Shown piece by piece: positions 39,694-48,400 of a stretch of DNA of 64,000 nucleotides. A program made the translations under genes and the position numbers. How positions within the stretch are numbered: the first letter of the stretch is position 1; the number at the start of each line of letters is the position of its first letter. The stretch comes from Entamoeba histolytica HM-1:IMSS. Its lineage: Eukaryota; Evosea; Mastigamoebida; Endamoebidae. The stretch is from positions 62,001-126,000 of the forward strand of contig NW_001914869.1 in the NCBI RefSeq assembly GCF_000208925.1, read 5' to 3'. The notes under the pieces were generated by a model, which searched no databases, was not told the DNA's origin, and saw only the letters and a list, made by a program, of their open reading frames with translations.

Positions 39694-39913
39694 CAAATGA
39701 TATTTCTATCATCTTCATATCTTTTATTTCAAAGTCTGACGTGGTGCATTTTCATTCTTTTTGTTTTACAACACAACGCCACGTTGATAATTTATTTATG
39801 TTTTAAATAACAGAAATTAAAATTAGGGTTTTTTAAAAAGAAATAACAAAAATAATGAAAAACAACGATAGTTTATTTGCAACGAACTGTTAATACCAAG
39901 AGTTTGAACATTC

Positions 39914-41185
39914 ATGAGTGACCCTTTTCTTGTACCATTCAAACAACGATTGGCAACTGAAAAACCTAAACCACAAAAAAGAGTTGAACGTATTCAAACT
40001 GAGTTTAAATATAATCATAGTAATGAAGACACTGATAAACAACGACTTACTATGGCTCAAAAACATATTGAAGATATTAAAAAAGAACATGAACGATTAA
40101 TGGTTGGAGTTACTGATGAAGAAACAAAACCTAAAAGTGTATTAGAAACATTATTTAATGAATCAATTGATCAAAGCAAAAAACAAACATCACTTTCAGA
40201 TGATCTTCATTTAAGTTCTACAGTTATAACTAAAACAACAAGACATTTAAATAAAGCATGTACAGCTGTTAAAATAAATAAAAATGATCAAAATAAAGTG
40301 TATGTAGCATCATTAAATGGTAAAATAATGATTTATGATATAATTACTAATCAATATTGTGGAGAACTTACTGTTCCTTGTATTGATAAAACAAAAATAA
40401 GACCTGAAATTTTATCATTAGCAATTAGTCATGATAATAAATATATTGTAGCTACAACTAAAAATCATCATATCCTTATTTATGACTCTTCTAATAATCA
40501 GTTACTTGGAACACTTAAAGGTCACCAAGATATTGTTACTTCATGTGTTTTTAGAGATGGAACATATGAATTATATAGTTGTAGTTATGATAGAAGTGTT
40601 AAAGTATGGAATATTGAAAATATTAGTTTAATGGATACATTGTATGGACATAGATCAAATATTAATTGTATTGATGCATTATCTAAAGAGCGTTGTGTTA
40701 CTGGTTCTTCTGATAAATCTATGAGAATCTTTAAAGTAGCAGAAGAGTCTCAATTAATTTATAATGCTTATAATGAAATTGAATGTGTAAGTTTACTAAA
40801 TGAAACAACATATATTGCTGGATCTTTTGATGGAACATTGTCAGTTTACATAGTATCAAAGAAAACACCAAAATATATATTAGAAGCAGCACATAAACAA
40901 GTCACAGCATTATGTGCTATTCAATATAGTGATGTTATCTTCAGTGGAGGAGTAGAAGGAATAGTAAAAATGTGGAAAATAAACATGCCCACTTCATTTA
41001 AATCCTCAGAAACACTTTCATTAGAACTTCTGGGTGAGGTTAATGTTGGGGGATGTGTTAATTCTATTGATGTTACAAAAGACCATTCAGCCATAGTTTG
41101 TGCAATAGGAAAGAGGTATAGACTAGGTGATTGGAATAAAACAGAAAATGCTGTGAATGGAATATCCATTGTGAAATTACATTGA
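39914..41185 (+). CDS. RRP9: U3 snoRNP-associated WD40 protein RRP9 (U3-55K)
   Basis: Nucleolar component of the U3 snoRNP, needed for 18S rRNA processing. 423 aa. Seen: charged N-terminal region (1-110), then about seven WD40 repeats. The RRP9-specific stretch is clear: LYGHRSNINCIDALSKERCV, DKSMRIFKVAEESQLIY, IECVSLLNETTYIAGSFDG and LSVYIVSKKTPKYILEAAH, matching the human order ALSRERCVT...WKIPEESQLVF...IECVRLINEEHFVSG. Similar length to human (475 aa). Intronless. Flanked by the divergent FKBP gene (220 nt between starts) and by the AP-5 zeta gene downstream on the same strand. Confidence 0.92.
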   Translation: MSDPFLVPFKQRLATEKPKPQKRVERIQTEFKYNHSNEDTDKQRLTMAQKHIEDIKKEHERLMVGVTDEETKPKSVLETLFNESIDQSKKQTSLSDDLHLSSTVITKTTRHLNKACTAVKINKNDQNKVYVASLNGKIMIYDIITNQYCGELTVPCIDKTKIRPEILSLAISHDNKYIVATTKNHHILIYDSSNNQLLGTLKGHQDIVTSCVFRDGTYELYSCSYDRSVKVWNIENISLMDTLYGHRSNINCIDALSKERCVTGSSDKSMRIFKVAEESQLIYNAYNEIECVSLLNETTYIAGSFDGTLSVYIVSKKTPKYILEAAHKQVTALCAIQYSDVIFSGGVEGIVKMWKINMPTSFKSSETLSLELLGEVNVGGCVNSIDVTKDHSAIVCAIGKRYRLGDWNKTENAVNGISIVKLH

Positions 41186-41342
41186 TTGATTTTTAATGCA
41201 TATTCTGGTATTTGTTGAAAGAAAAGGAAGGAAAAGCTGAAAAATAAGAAGAATAATAATTTTTATAAAAAAGTAATTATATTTTCTAAAAGGCTTTAGA
41301 ACTCAAAAAAAAAATAAAATAACTTGATTATTGAAATAACTT

Positions 41343-43442
41343 ATGAGTAGACAACAACCATTAACTACTGAAGGAAGATTTGAACAGTTAATGAAAATGA
41401 ATAGAAGTAAAGATAAGCTTCTTGAGTATAGAAGATTATTACCAATCTTATTAAATTATGGAACAGGAGCTACACCATCTATCATTAAATGTTTATTAAA
41501 TGAACTTGCTAATGAAAAATCACCTTTATTATTAAAATATATTGCTGCTGAGTCATTGTACACATTACCAGAAATGAATTTATCATTTTCTGGAACAACA
41601 AGTGATATTTTCTTTATTATTTATAATCTTCGTAAAGGATTTCCTGTTGCAAATCATATTACACCAACAAACATTATTTCATTATTAGCTACAGATAATA
41701 AATTACTTAATAACCAACTTATTCCTGTATTATTTGCTGTTTGTTGTAGAGAAAAAATTTCTGAAACAGAAATAGCACAAGTAGACTCTACTATTACTCG
41801 ATATCTTCAAATGAATGTTACATCAGGTACATTAGAATTTAATCCAAATAAATTATCATTACAAATTCAAGAACAAGATGGTAAAATTAGTAATACTCCA
41901 ATATTTACTGTAATGAATATTTCTTCAAGAAATTTATATACTACTCATATGTCTCAACATCATCAAATTGTATCTGATTTAATTCAATATATTTCTAAAG
42001 TGAATATATCAGTTCAATTATGTGAAACAACTATTTCTTATGTCAATCAAGTCATGCAACAATTCCTTCGTATTCAAAATATACAACCTGTTCATGCCGT
42101 CATTTACCATGAAATGGTTCGTTTACTTGGAATAATTGCTGTTCGTCAACCATCTCTTAGTCATAATGTTTCTTCTGTTCTTCAATCAATTAAAATACAA
42201 GCAGAACATATTGATCCATTTGTTGCTCTTTCATTTCTTGATGCAACATTAATGATATCATCTGAATTTGTTCAAAGTAATGCACAAAAAGTAAATAGTT
42301 TTATTACTGAATTTCTTGTGAAAAACAATGGATTTTCTGATATTCTTTTAGTTAGTGAAACTTTAAGAATAATTAAAAAACATTCAATTGCATTATCAAC
42401 TGAATCAATATTCTTTCCATTTACTGCTATTGCAATGCATTCAACCTCAATCCAACGAGATGTTCTTCCTCTTCTTTATTTATTCATTGGTAATGGTAAT
42501 GCATCATCAGTGTTACATTACATTTTAGATCTTCCAATCATAGCATTGTTATTAACTCTCATACCACCAGGAACTGTTGATTATGAAAAGAAAGTAGAAA
42601 ACTATCAATTTGCTTATAACTATCTTTATCGTACTACATATGAAGGAAATCATTTATGGAAAGGAGAATATCGAAGTAAATTAGAAGAACTTCTTCGTAG
42701 ACCAGAACGTAATAGTGGAAGAGTAAAAGCTGCAACTAAATGTGTTCCAGCTTTACTTAGAGTTTTCTTCCAAGCTGTAAGTGTTCGTTATAATAGTGAG
42801 AGTGAGGCATTAAAGATTGTAAAAGAAATTATCTCACGATATGATTGTCTTTATCCTGATACCCAATTTATGAAGGGTGTAAGAGAAACATTTATTTCAG
42901 CATTGAGTGTGATGATTAAAGCTGCTCCATGTATTTTGAGTGTTTTAGTTGCTGCTTTAGATGGATTATTAAAAAGTGCTGATTTTGTAGAAAATTCTTA
43001 CCAAACAGAATTTGCAAATCATTTGTGTTTATTAGTTGGTGAAAATGCTCATTTCATTAAACCAGCAGAAATTGAATTCTTACTTGCAGAAGTTGATCCA
43101 CAAACTTTTGAAGATTCAAATTATCCAGAATATTTGCAAATTTCTCTTCTTTCATTGTACTGCAAATTAGGACAAGCTATTGGTCAAAATTCTAAAGTTA
43201 AACTGACATTATGTAAATTGATTGGAAAAATAGATGATTATCCAATGTTATCAATGAGAACTGCTGAACTTTATGCTTTGTTTGCTACTCCAGGATTAGC
43301 TGAAGCTACTTTTAGAAATTTACAATTTGATTATATTGATGTAGATGCTCCACTCCCTGCTCTTGTTTCAACTTTAGAAGCTTCTGATGCACACCCACTT
43401 CATCCATTTACTTTATTTGTGAATGAAAATGAAAGTAATTGA
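41343..43442 (+). CDS. AP-5 complex zeta subunit homologue (AP5Z1/SPG48)
   Basis: 699 aa alpha-solenoid. AP-5 works with SPG11/SPG15 in late-endosome retrieval. Seen: no WD or zinc motifs, helical repeats throughout. My call rests on collinear motif matches with human AP5Z1: HYILDLPIIALLL (human HALLDLPCLTAVL), VPALLRVFFQAV (VPTLLQAFFSAV), YDCLYPDTQFMKGV (SDSLYPAPGYAAGV), RTAELYALFATPGLAEATF (RATELLTLLKMPSVAQFVL) and APLPALVSTLE (TALPLALRTVS), in the same order and spacing along the C-terminal half. The N-terminal half is not conserved enough to judge. Human AP5Z1 is 807 aa. An alternative would be another ARM/HEAT scaffold. Intronless. Confidence 0.75.
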   Translation: MSRQQPLTTEGRFEQLMKMNRSKDKLLEYRRLLPILLNYGTGATPSIIKCLLNELANEKSPLLLKYIAAESLYTLPEMNLSFSGTTSDIFFIIYNLRKGFPVANHITPTNIISLLATDNKLLNNQLIPVLFAVCCREKISETEIAQVDSTITRYLQMNVTSGTLEFNPNKLSLQIQEQDGKISNTPIFTVMNISSRNLYTTHMSQHHQIVSDLIQYISKVNISVQLCETTISYVNQVMQQFLRIQNIQPVHAVIYHEMVRLLGIIAVRQPSLSHNVSSVLQSIKIQAEHIDPFVALSFLDATLMISSEFVQSNAQKVNSFITEFLVKNNGFSDILLVSETLRIIKKHSIALSTESIFFPFTAIAMHSTSIQRDVLPLLYLFIGNGNASSVLHYILDLPIIALLLTLIPPGTVDYEKKVENYQFAYNYLYRTTYEGNHLWKGEYRSKLEELLRRPERNSGRVKAATKCVPALLRVFFQAVSVRYNSESEALKIVKEIISRYDCLYPDTQFMKGVRETFISALSVMIKAAPCILSVLVAALDGLLKSADFVENSYQTEFANHLCLLVGENAHFIKPAEIEFLLAEVDPQTFEDSNYPEYLQISLLSLYCKLGQAIGQNSKVKLTLCKLIGKIDDYPMLSMRTAELYALFATPGLAEATFRNLQFDYIDVDAPLPALVSTLEASDAHPLHPFTLFVNENESN

Positions 43443-43660
43443 TTTTTAATTATAAAAAATATGTTATTTAAAACATTTTATAAAAACCCTTCGTATTTAA
43501 CTAATAAATTATAGTAAAAATATCTTATTTTTTCTATTTAAGTATAATTAACTTCTTGGTATTAAAAGGATGGCTTGAAGAAAAAGTATTGAAAGCAAAC
43601 TATCTTTTTCTGAACTAACCAGATCTTAGAAAACTAAATTAAAGTTAACTTAGTTGTTTT

Positions 43661-44575
43661 ATGGATATTGATAAGTGTATAGAACAAGTGAAAGGTGGTG
43701 ATGTTCTAAGTGAACACGATTTATTAGAATTATGTTTTACAGTAAAAGCAATTATGGCATTAGAGTCAAATGTTCTTGAAATTAAAACACCTGTAACAGT
43801 ATGTGGAGATATTCATGGTCAATTCTATGACTTATTACGACTTTTCGAAATTGGAGGAAATATTCCAGATGTTCAATATTTGTTTATGGGGGATTATGTT
43901 GATAGAGGAATATATTCAATAGAAACTATTACATTTTTATTATTACATAAAGTAAAATATCCAGATAGAATTCATTTGTTGAGAGGTAATCACGAAACAC
44001 GAATGATTACTCAAGACTATGGATTTTATGATGAGTGCATTCAAAAGTATGGCAATCCTGCTGCTTGGACTATTTTCATGGATGTATTTGATTATTTTAA
44101 TGTTGCTGCTGTTATTGATAATTCTATTTATTGTGTCCATGGAGGACTTTCACCTACATTAAGAACAATAGATCAAATTAGATATTGTATTGATCGTAAT
44201 GAAGAAGTCCCACATGAGGGATCTTTCTGTGACTTAATGTGGTCTGATCCTGAAGAGAATGAAAAAGGAATGAGAGTAAGTTCAAGAGGAGCTGGGTATC
44301 TTTTTGGAAAGAAACCAGTTGATGACTTTTGTCAAATTAACAATATACAATTGATTGCTCGTGCACACCAATTAGTTATGGAAGGATATAAATATCAATT
44401 TGAAAATAAATTGGTCACAGTGTGGTCCGCACCAAATTATTGTTCACGTTGTGGTAATATTGCTTCTATTATGAAAGTGGATGAAAGTTTAGAACAAAAA
44501 TTTACATTATTTGATGCTGTTTCTGATGAGGATAGACCAATTCCAAAGAGAGTTGTTGCTTCAATGTTTAACTAA
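43661..44575 (+). CDS. PP2A-family Ser/Thr protein phosphatase catalytic subunit (PP4/PP6-like)
   Basis: 304 aa, the length of PP2A/PP4/PP6. Seen: metal and catalytic motifs GDIHGQ, GDYVDRG, RGNHE, the general-acid motif HGGLSP, RAHQLVMEGYK and WSAPNYCSRCGN. Sequence details (CGDIHGQFYDLLRLF, EEVPHEGSFCDLMWSDPE) place it near PP4/PP6. The C-terminus reads PKRVVASMFN and lacks the TPDYFL/YFL ending whose leucine is carboxymethylated in PP2A-type enzymes, so control by methylation is probably lost. No regulatory domain attached. Intronless; ATG 43661 aligns with family starts. Confidence 0.95.
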   Translation: MDIDKCIEQVKGGDVLSEHDLLELCFTVKAIMALESNVLEIKTPVTVCGDIHGQFYDLLRLFEIGGNIPDVQYLFMGDYVDRGIYSIETITFLLLHKVKYPDRIHLLRGNHETRMITQDYGFYDECIQKYGNPAAWTIFMDVFDYFNVAAVIDNSIYCVHGGLSPTLRTIDQIRYCIDRNEEVPHEGSFCDLMWSDPEENEKGMRVSSRGAGYLFGKKPVDDFCQINNIQLIARAHQLVMEGYKYQFENKLVTVWSAPNYCSRCGNIASIMKVDESLEQKFTLFDAVSDEDRPIPKRVVASMFN

Positions 44576-44742
44576 TTCAATTAAAATACTAAAATAAGTA
44601 TCTTATAATCTTTTTTTTTGTTATTCAAAAACAAAATAAATTATAAAAAATAAATTAATAATAAGATTAGTAAATATTAATTTAAATGAATATGAAACAA
44701 TAAATTAAGAGATTTCAAGGGTATCTTGAAAAGTTATTGGTT

Positions 44743-45384
44743 ATGTCTTGGGAAGATTTTGATATTGCAGAAGAACCTGATTTTGGAGAAACTACTTCTA
44801 CATTAGCAGCTTTAGCACCAGAAACTAAAGAAGAAACAAAAATTGTTAGTAATAAGGAATTGAAAGAGGCAAAGAAAAATAATGTAAAAGTTGCAGAAGA
44901 GTACGTCGACCCAACTGAAGGAATGACTGAAGAAGAAAAGGCATTAGCCTTGAGAAGACAACAAGAAGAGTCAGATATTAAAGGGGCAGAAAGATTATAT
45001 CAAGGTGTTGATGATTTGCATGAATTAGATACTATGTCAGTCATTACTGATAAAGATTTCCAAAAGTATGGTAAATTATTAGGATTAAAAGGTCACTCTC
45101 TTTATAAAGAAAAGTCAAAACAATATAAGTTACTTGTTAAAGAATGTATGAGAGAATTAACTAATGATTTAACAAGTGTTGAAATTAAAGAATTAAGTGC
45201 TTATATGGAAGTACTTTTTAACCAACAAGTTCAAATAGAGAAAGAAGCTGATAAAAAGAAAAAGAAAGGAGGTAAAAAGAATTTAGCTAAACCTGCTACA
45301 ACTGGAAAGAAATATACTGAAAGAGTAGAAGACCAACTCGAAGATGATTATTATGATGATGAAGATGATTATGACTTCATGTAA
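44743..45384 (+). CDS. Translation initiation factor eIF3 subunit J
   Basis: 213 aa from ATG 44743 (MSWEDFDI). eIF3j binds the 40S ribosomal subunit and assists start-site selection and ribosome recycling. Seen: the conserved N-terminal MSWEDFD, an acidic N-terminal arm, a central helical bundle with TMSVITDKDFQKYGKLLG and FNQQVQIEKEADKKKKKGGK, and an acidic tail DDYYDDEDDYDFM, the usual eIF3j signature (ends in DDFM in animals). The earlier TTG in frame at 44737 is ignored. Short intergenic spaces on both sides; intronless. Confidence 0.9.
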   Translation: MSWEDFDIAEEPDFGETTSTLAALAPETKEETKIVSNKELKEAKKNNVKVAEEYVDPTEGMTEEEKALALRRQQEESDIKGAERLYQGVDDLHELDTMSVITDKDFQKYGKLLGLKGHSLYKEKSKQYKLLVKECMRELTNDLTSVEIKELSAYMEVLFNQQVQIEKEADKKKKKGGKKNLAKPATTGKKYTERVEDQLEDDYYDDEDDYDFM

Positions 45385-45606
45385 TTCTTCTTGAATCAAT
45401 TTTTATTTATTAAATCAATTTCTTTTCTATAAAACAAATATATTTTAAATATACTTTTTGATTTTAACACTTATTTTATCTATGGTTATTACTTGGTCTA
45501 TTTATTTTGAACAAGTAAAAAAATAAGTCTAGTCATAAAAGCGTAAAATATATTGAAAGAATATTTAAACCAGTACAATAACCTTGAAATAAAAATACAT
45601 TAGAAC

Positions 45607-47175
45607 TTATTGAATATTGCATTTACTCACCTTCTTTGGTCTAGACTCTATGGCTCTAATATCACATATCAATTCTTCAACTGCTCGACCGAAGTTATCT
45701 ATTGAAGTTGTTGCATTAACACTAAACACATGATGAAAACAAATGTCATTATCTTCTGGTGTTTCTTTAAAATCATTTCTAACAATGACAAATCTTTTAT
45801 ATTTTGATGTTAATTTCTTTTCCATGTCCATAACATATTCAAGAGACTTCTCTATTTGTTTTGAATAAACTAAAATAAATCCATCAGCTTTTTTATCATC
45901 AAAATCACTAATTTGAATAAGACAAGGAACTTCATTAACTATTGAAGTTTTTCTATAAATATCAGCAATAGTATTATCTTTTTGTTCAACAAATTTTCCA
46001 AAAACATAATGAACAATAAGTGAAGTTTTTCCTACTCCAGTTATTCCAAGTACACTTATTTTATAATTGTTTTTCCATTTCTTTTCAATAACTGGCGAAT
46101 TTGAAGGAGTAATAACTCTTTCTGGAATAGGATTTGTTGGTATTATTTTTGATTTTTTATTTAATTCATGTCCACATAAAGGACATTTAGCATTTTTTAA
46201 ACACTCTAATGAAATAAGACATTCATAACAACACCGTGGTTGAATATGTTTTGCACAAAATTCACATTTAGATGGATTTTCAATAGGTACTTTAAAACAA
46301 ATTTCACAATAAATCGTTTGTGACATAACAAGAGATGTAGAATGTCTTGATTTAGTTGCATCACTTCTTCTTGTAACCATAATCTTTGGAGTAACTTCTT
46401 CAATAAGATCTATTTTTGCTCTATCTGGGAGAGTAAATTTTTCAGGAATTAGTTTAAGAAATGAAATAGCAATAAAACCACAAATCTCTGTTTCTTCATT
46501 ACTTTGATTTAAACCTTCTCTATACCTACCAATAATCCATTCTGGTGTATTAATAGCAATTATTTCAATCACAGCATTTGCAGGAACTTCTAAAAATCCT
46601 GATTTATACTCAGGTGGAAAAGAACTAATTGTTCTTGCTTTTAATTCATACACAATAACACTATTAGGTACATTTTGACTTAGTTGAAATGACATAAAAT
46701 TATAATGTTCAATATATACTGAAAGAATCATTGAGAATTTAGTCTGAAACTTAGTAGATGTTTTAAAAATTATCTTAGTAAAGACTGGAACAATTTTTTC
46801 TATTGGTATCCGACTTAAATGAAGAAATTCAAATAATGAATATAATATTTCTCTTTGTTCTATTGGAATGAAATATAATAATGCCCGTAACTGATGTTTT
46901 TGAATTAATAAATTATTCTTCATAATCAAAATAGCATTGTTATTATATATCTCAGGAAAAATTGGTGATGAATGAACAAGTAAATAAATCAATAAGTCAC
47001 GAAGTTCATGTACATTAGTTGATTTTATCATTTCTTTTACATTAACTTCTGTTAATTCCTTTATTTCATCAAAAAGATCATTTGGTGAAGGAACTCCAAG
47101 TTCAAGTAATTTTCTAATACAATTAAGAATTAATTCATGAATACCACCCGCAAGATTCGTTATTTCTTCACTCAT
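45607..47175 (-). CDS. RhoGAP-like/SH3/RING-like/Ras-like GTPase chimera with CaaX box
   Basis: 522 aa with an unusual combination. Seen: (1) residues about 10-135, resembling the C-terminal part of a RhoGAP domain (VHELRDLLIYLLVHSSPIF, then LRALLYFIPIEQREILYSLF) but without the arginine-finger motif; (2) 177-243, an SH3-like fold (ARTISSFPPEYKSGFL, PEWIIGRYREG, ICGFIAISFLKLIP); (3) a RING-like finger, C290-x2-C...C304-x2-C...CPLC334; (4) a Ras-like domain 370-510 with intact P-loop GITGVGKTS (378-386) but degenerate switch II (DFDD for DTAG) and G4 (RND for NKxD); (5) basic SRPKKVSK and CaaX CNIQ (519-522), a likely prenylation site. Probably a membrane-bound signalling adaptor. Single exon. 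Confidence 0.6.
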   Translation of the reverse strand: MSEEITNLAGGIHELILNCIRKLLELGVPSPNDLFDEIKELTEVNVKEMIKSTNVHELRDLLIYLLVHSSPIFPEIYNNNAILIMKNNLLIQKHQLRALLYFIPIEQREILYSLFEFLHLSRIPIEKIVPVFTKIIFKTSTKFQTKFSMILSVYIEHYNFMSFQLSQNVPNSVIVYELKARTISSFPPEYKSGFLEVPANAVIEIIAINTPEWIIGRYREGLNQSNEETEICGFIAISFLKLIPEKFTLPDRAKIDLIEEVTPKIMVTRRSDATKSRHSTSLVMSQTIYCEICFKVPIENPSKCEFCAKHIQPRCCYECLISLECLKNAKCPLCGHELNKKSKIIPTNPIPERVITPSNSPVIEKKWKNNYKISVLGITGVGKTSLIVHYVFGKFVEQKDNTIADIYRKTSIVNEVPCLIQISDFDDKKADGFILVYSKQIEKSLEYVMDMEKKLTSKYKRFVIVRNDFKETPEDNDICFHHVFSVNATTSIDNFGRAVEELICDIRAIESRPKKVSKCNIQ

Positions 47176-47306
47176 ATTAAAAGAACTAAAATTTCTTTGT
47201 TTTTCTTTTCAGAGTCTATAGATGAACTAATAATATTTAATATATGTTTTTACTATTTTAATTATTAAAATTTTAATATTAAAAAATACTCACTAACTAA
47301 ATTCAT

Positions 47307-48095
47307 TCATGGTGTTAACACCCAATTGATTGGCTCTTTTCCTATTTGTTTAAGATAGTCATTACATTGTATAAAATGATTACAATTGTCAAAACCTCCT
47401 TTTGCTAATGGAGATGGATGTGGTGCTTTCAAACAACAATTCTTTGTTGAATCTACACCACTGGCTTTTTTTTGTGCAAAAGCTCCCCAAAGAAGATAGA
47501 CAAGACCTTCTTTCTTTTGGCAAAGAACATTGATAATATCGTCTGTAAAATTCTTCCACAATTTTTCATGAGAATTAGATTTTCCTTCTTTTACTGTTAA
47601 TGTCGCGTTAAGCATTAATACTCCTTGTTTTGCCCATTCCATTAAATACCCATGTTTTGGAATCTGAAATTCTGGTATTGTTCGTTTTAATTCTTTATAA
47701 ATTGTCTTTAATGATGGAGGTATAGCAATTCCTTTATTTACACTAAAACATAATCCATGAGCTTGACCTTTTTTAATATAAGGGTCTTGTCCAATAATCA
47801 CAACTTTTACCTGTTCGAATGGTGTAACATTAAAGGCATTGAAAATTAACTCTTTTGGTGGATAAATATTTTCTTTTTCGTATATTGCAGCTATATTTAA
47901 TATTTCTTTATTATTAACATACTTCTTAAATACAGGTTCTAAAACTTGTCTCCATCCTGGATCAGTTAAGTATTTAAATAAAGGATGTTCCCATACTTCA
48001 TTACTAGAAATTGTTTGGGGTTGGGTTGTTTTTTTTGTTTGAAAAAAATCAGTTATATCAGTCTTCCCTTTCTTACAATTACTTCCTCTTTTCAT
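47307..48095 (-). CDS. UNG: Uracil-DNA glycosylase, family 1 (UNG)
   Basis: Nuclear base-excision repair enzyme removing uracil from DNA. 262 aa. Seen: water-activating loop GQDPY with D104, followed by isoleucine (I107) where almost all family members have histidine; QAHGLCFSV; N163 in LMLNATLTV (uracil recognition); LLWGAFAQKK; and the leucine-loop motif HPSPLA (H226, L230) with CNHF. N-terminal KTDITDFF (11-18) fits a PCNA-interacting PIP box with Lys in place of Gln; human UNG2 has one at the same place. Divergent from the asparaginase gene (305 nt). Intronless. Confidence 0.95.
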   Translation of the reverse strand: MKRGSNCKKGKTDITDFFQTKKTTQPQTISSNEVWEHPLFKYLTDPGWRQVLEPVFKKYVNNKEILNIAAIYEKENIYPPKELIFNAFNVTPFEQVKVVIIGQDPYIKKGQAHGLCFSVNKGIAIPPSLKTIYKELKRTIPEFQIPKHGYLMEWAKQGVLMLNATLTVKEGKSNSHEKLWKNFTDDIINVLCQKKEGLVYLLWGAFAQKKASGVDSTKNCCLKAPHPSPLAKGGFDNCNHFIQCNDYLKQIGKEPINWVLTP

Positions 48096-48400
48096 ATTTG
48101 TCTTTGGGATTCAAGTTTTAAGTTTTTTTTCATTTTTATTTAGTTAAAATGAGTTTTTATTTTTATATAACATTATTTCTAAAAATAATAAATTGTAATT
48201 TAAAAATAATGTTATTTGCAATAAAGGTTTGACTAAAACTATATAAATCCAAAATACTTATCAACTAATAAAGTAATACAAAAAAGAATTAAAGAAATAA
48301 TTAGAATATTCGTCAATAAAAAAGATTTTCTATGGATTTCTTAACCATTCTGATTGATAAGTTTGGATAAAAAAAAAGAAAACTTGAATAGTTAGACGAA
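48096..48400. promoter_or_regulatory. Divergent promoter region of UNG and asparaginase genes
   Basis: 305 nt between start codons; AT-rich with a purine tract just before the asparaginase ATG. No strong GTATTTAAAG match seen. No ORF or RNA. Confidence 0.35.

Noticed and set aside
39464..39810. Several plus-strand frames rich in H, S, T, F
   Set aside because: Opposite-strand shadows of the repetitive Cys/His-rich coding start of the FKBP gene.
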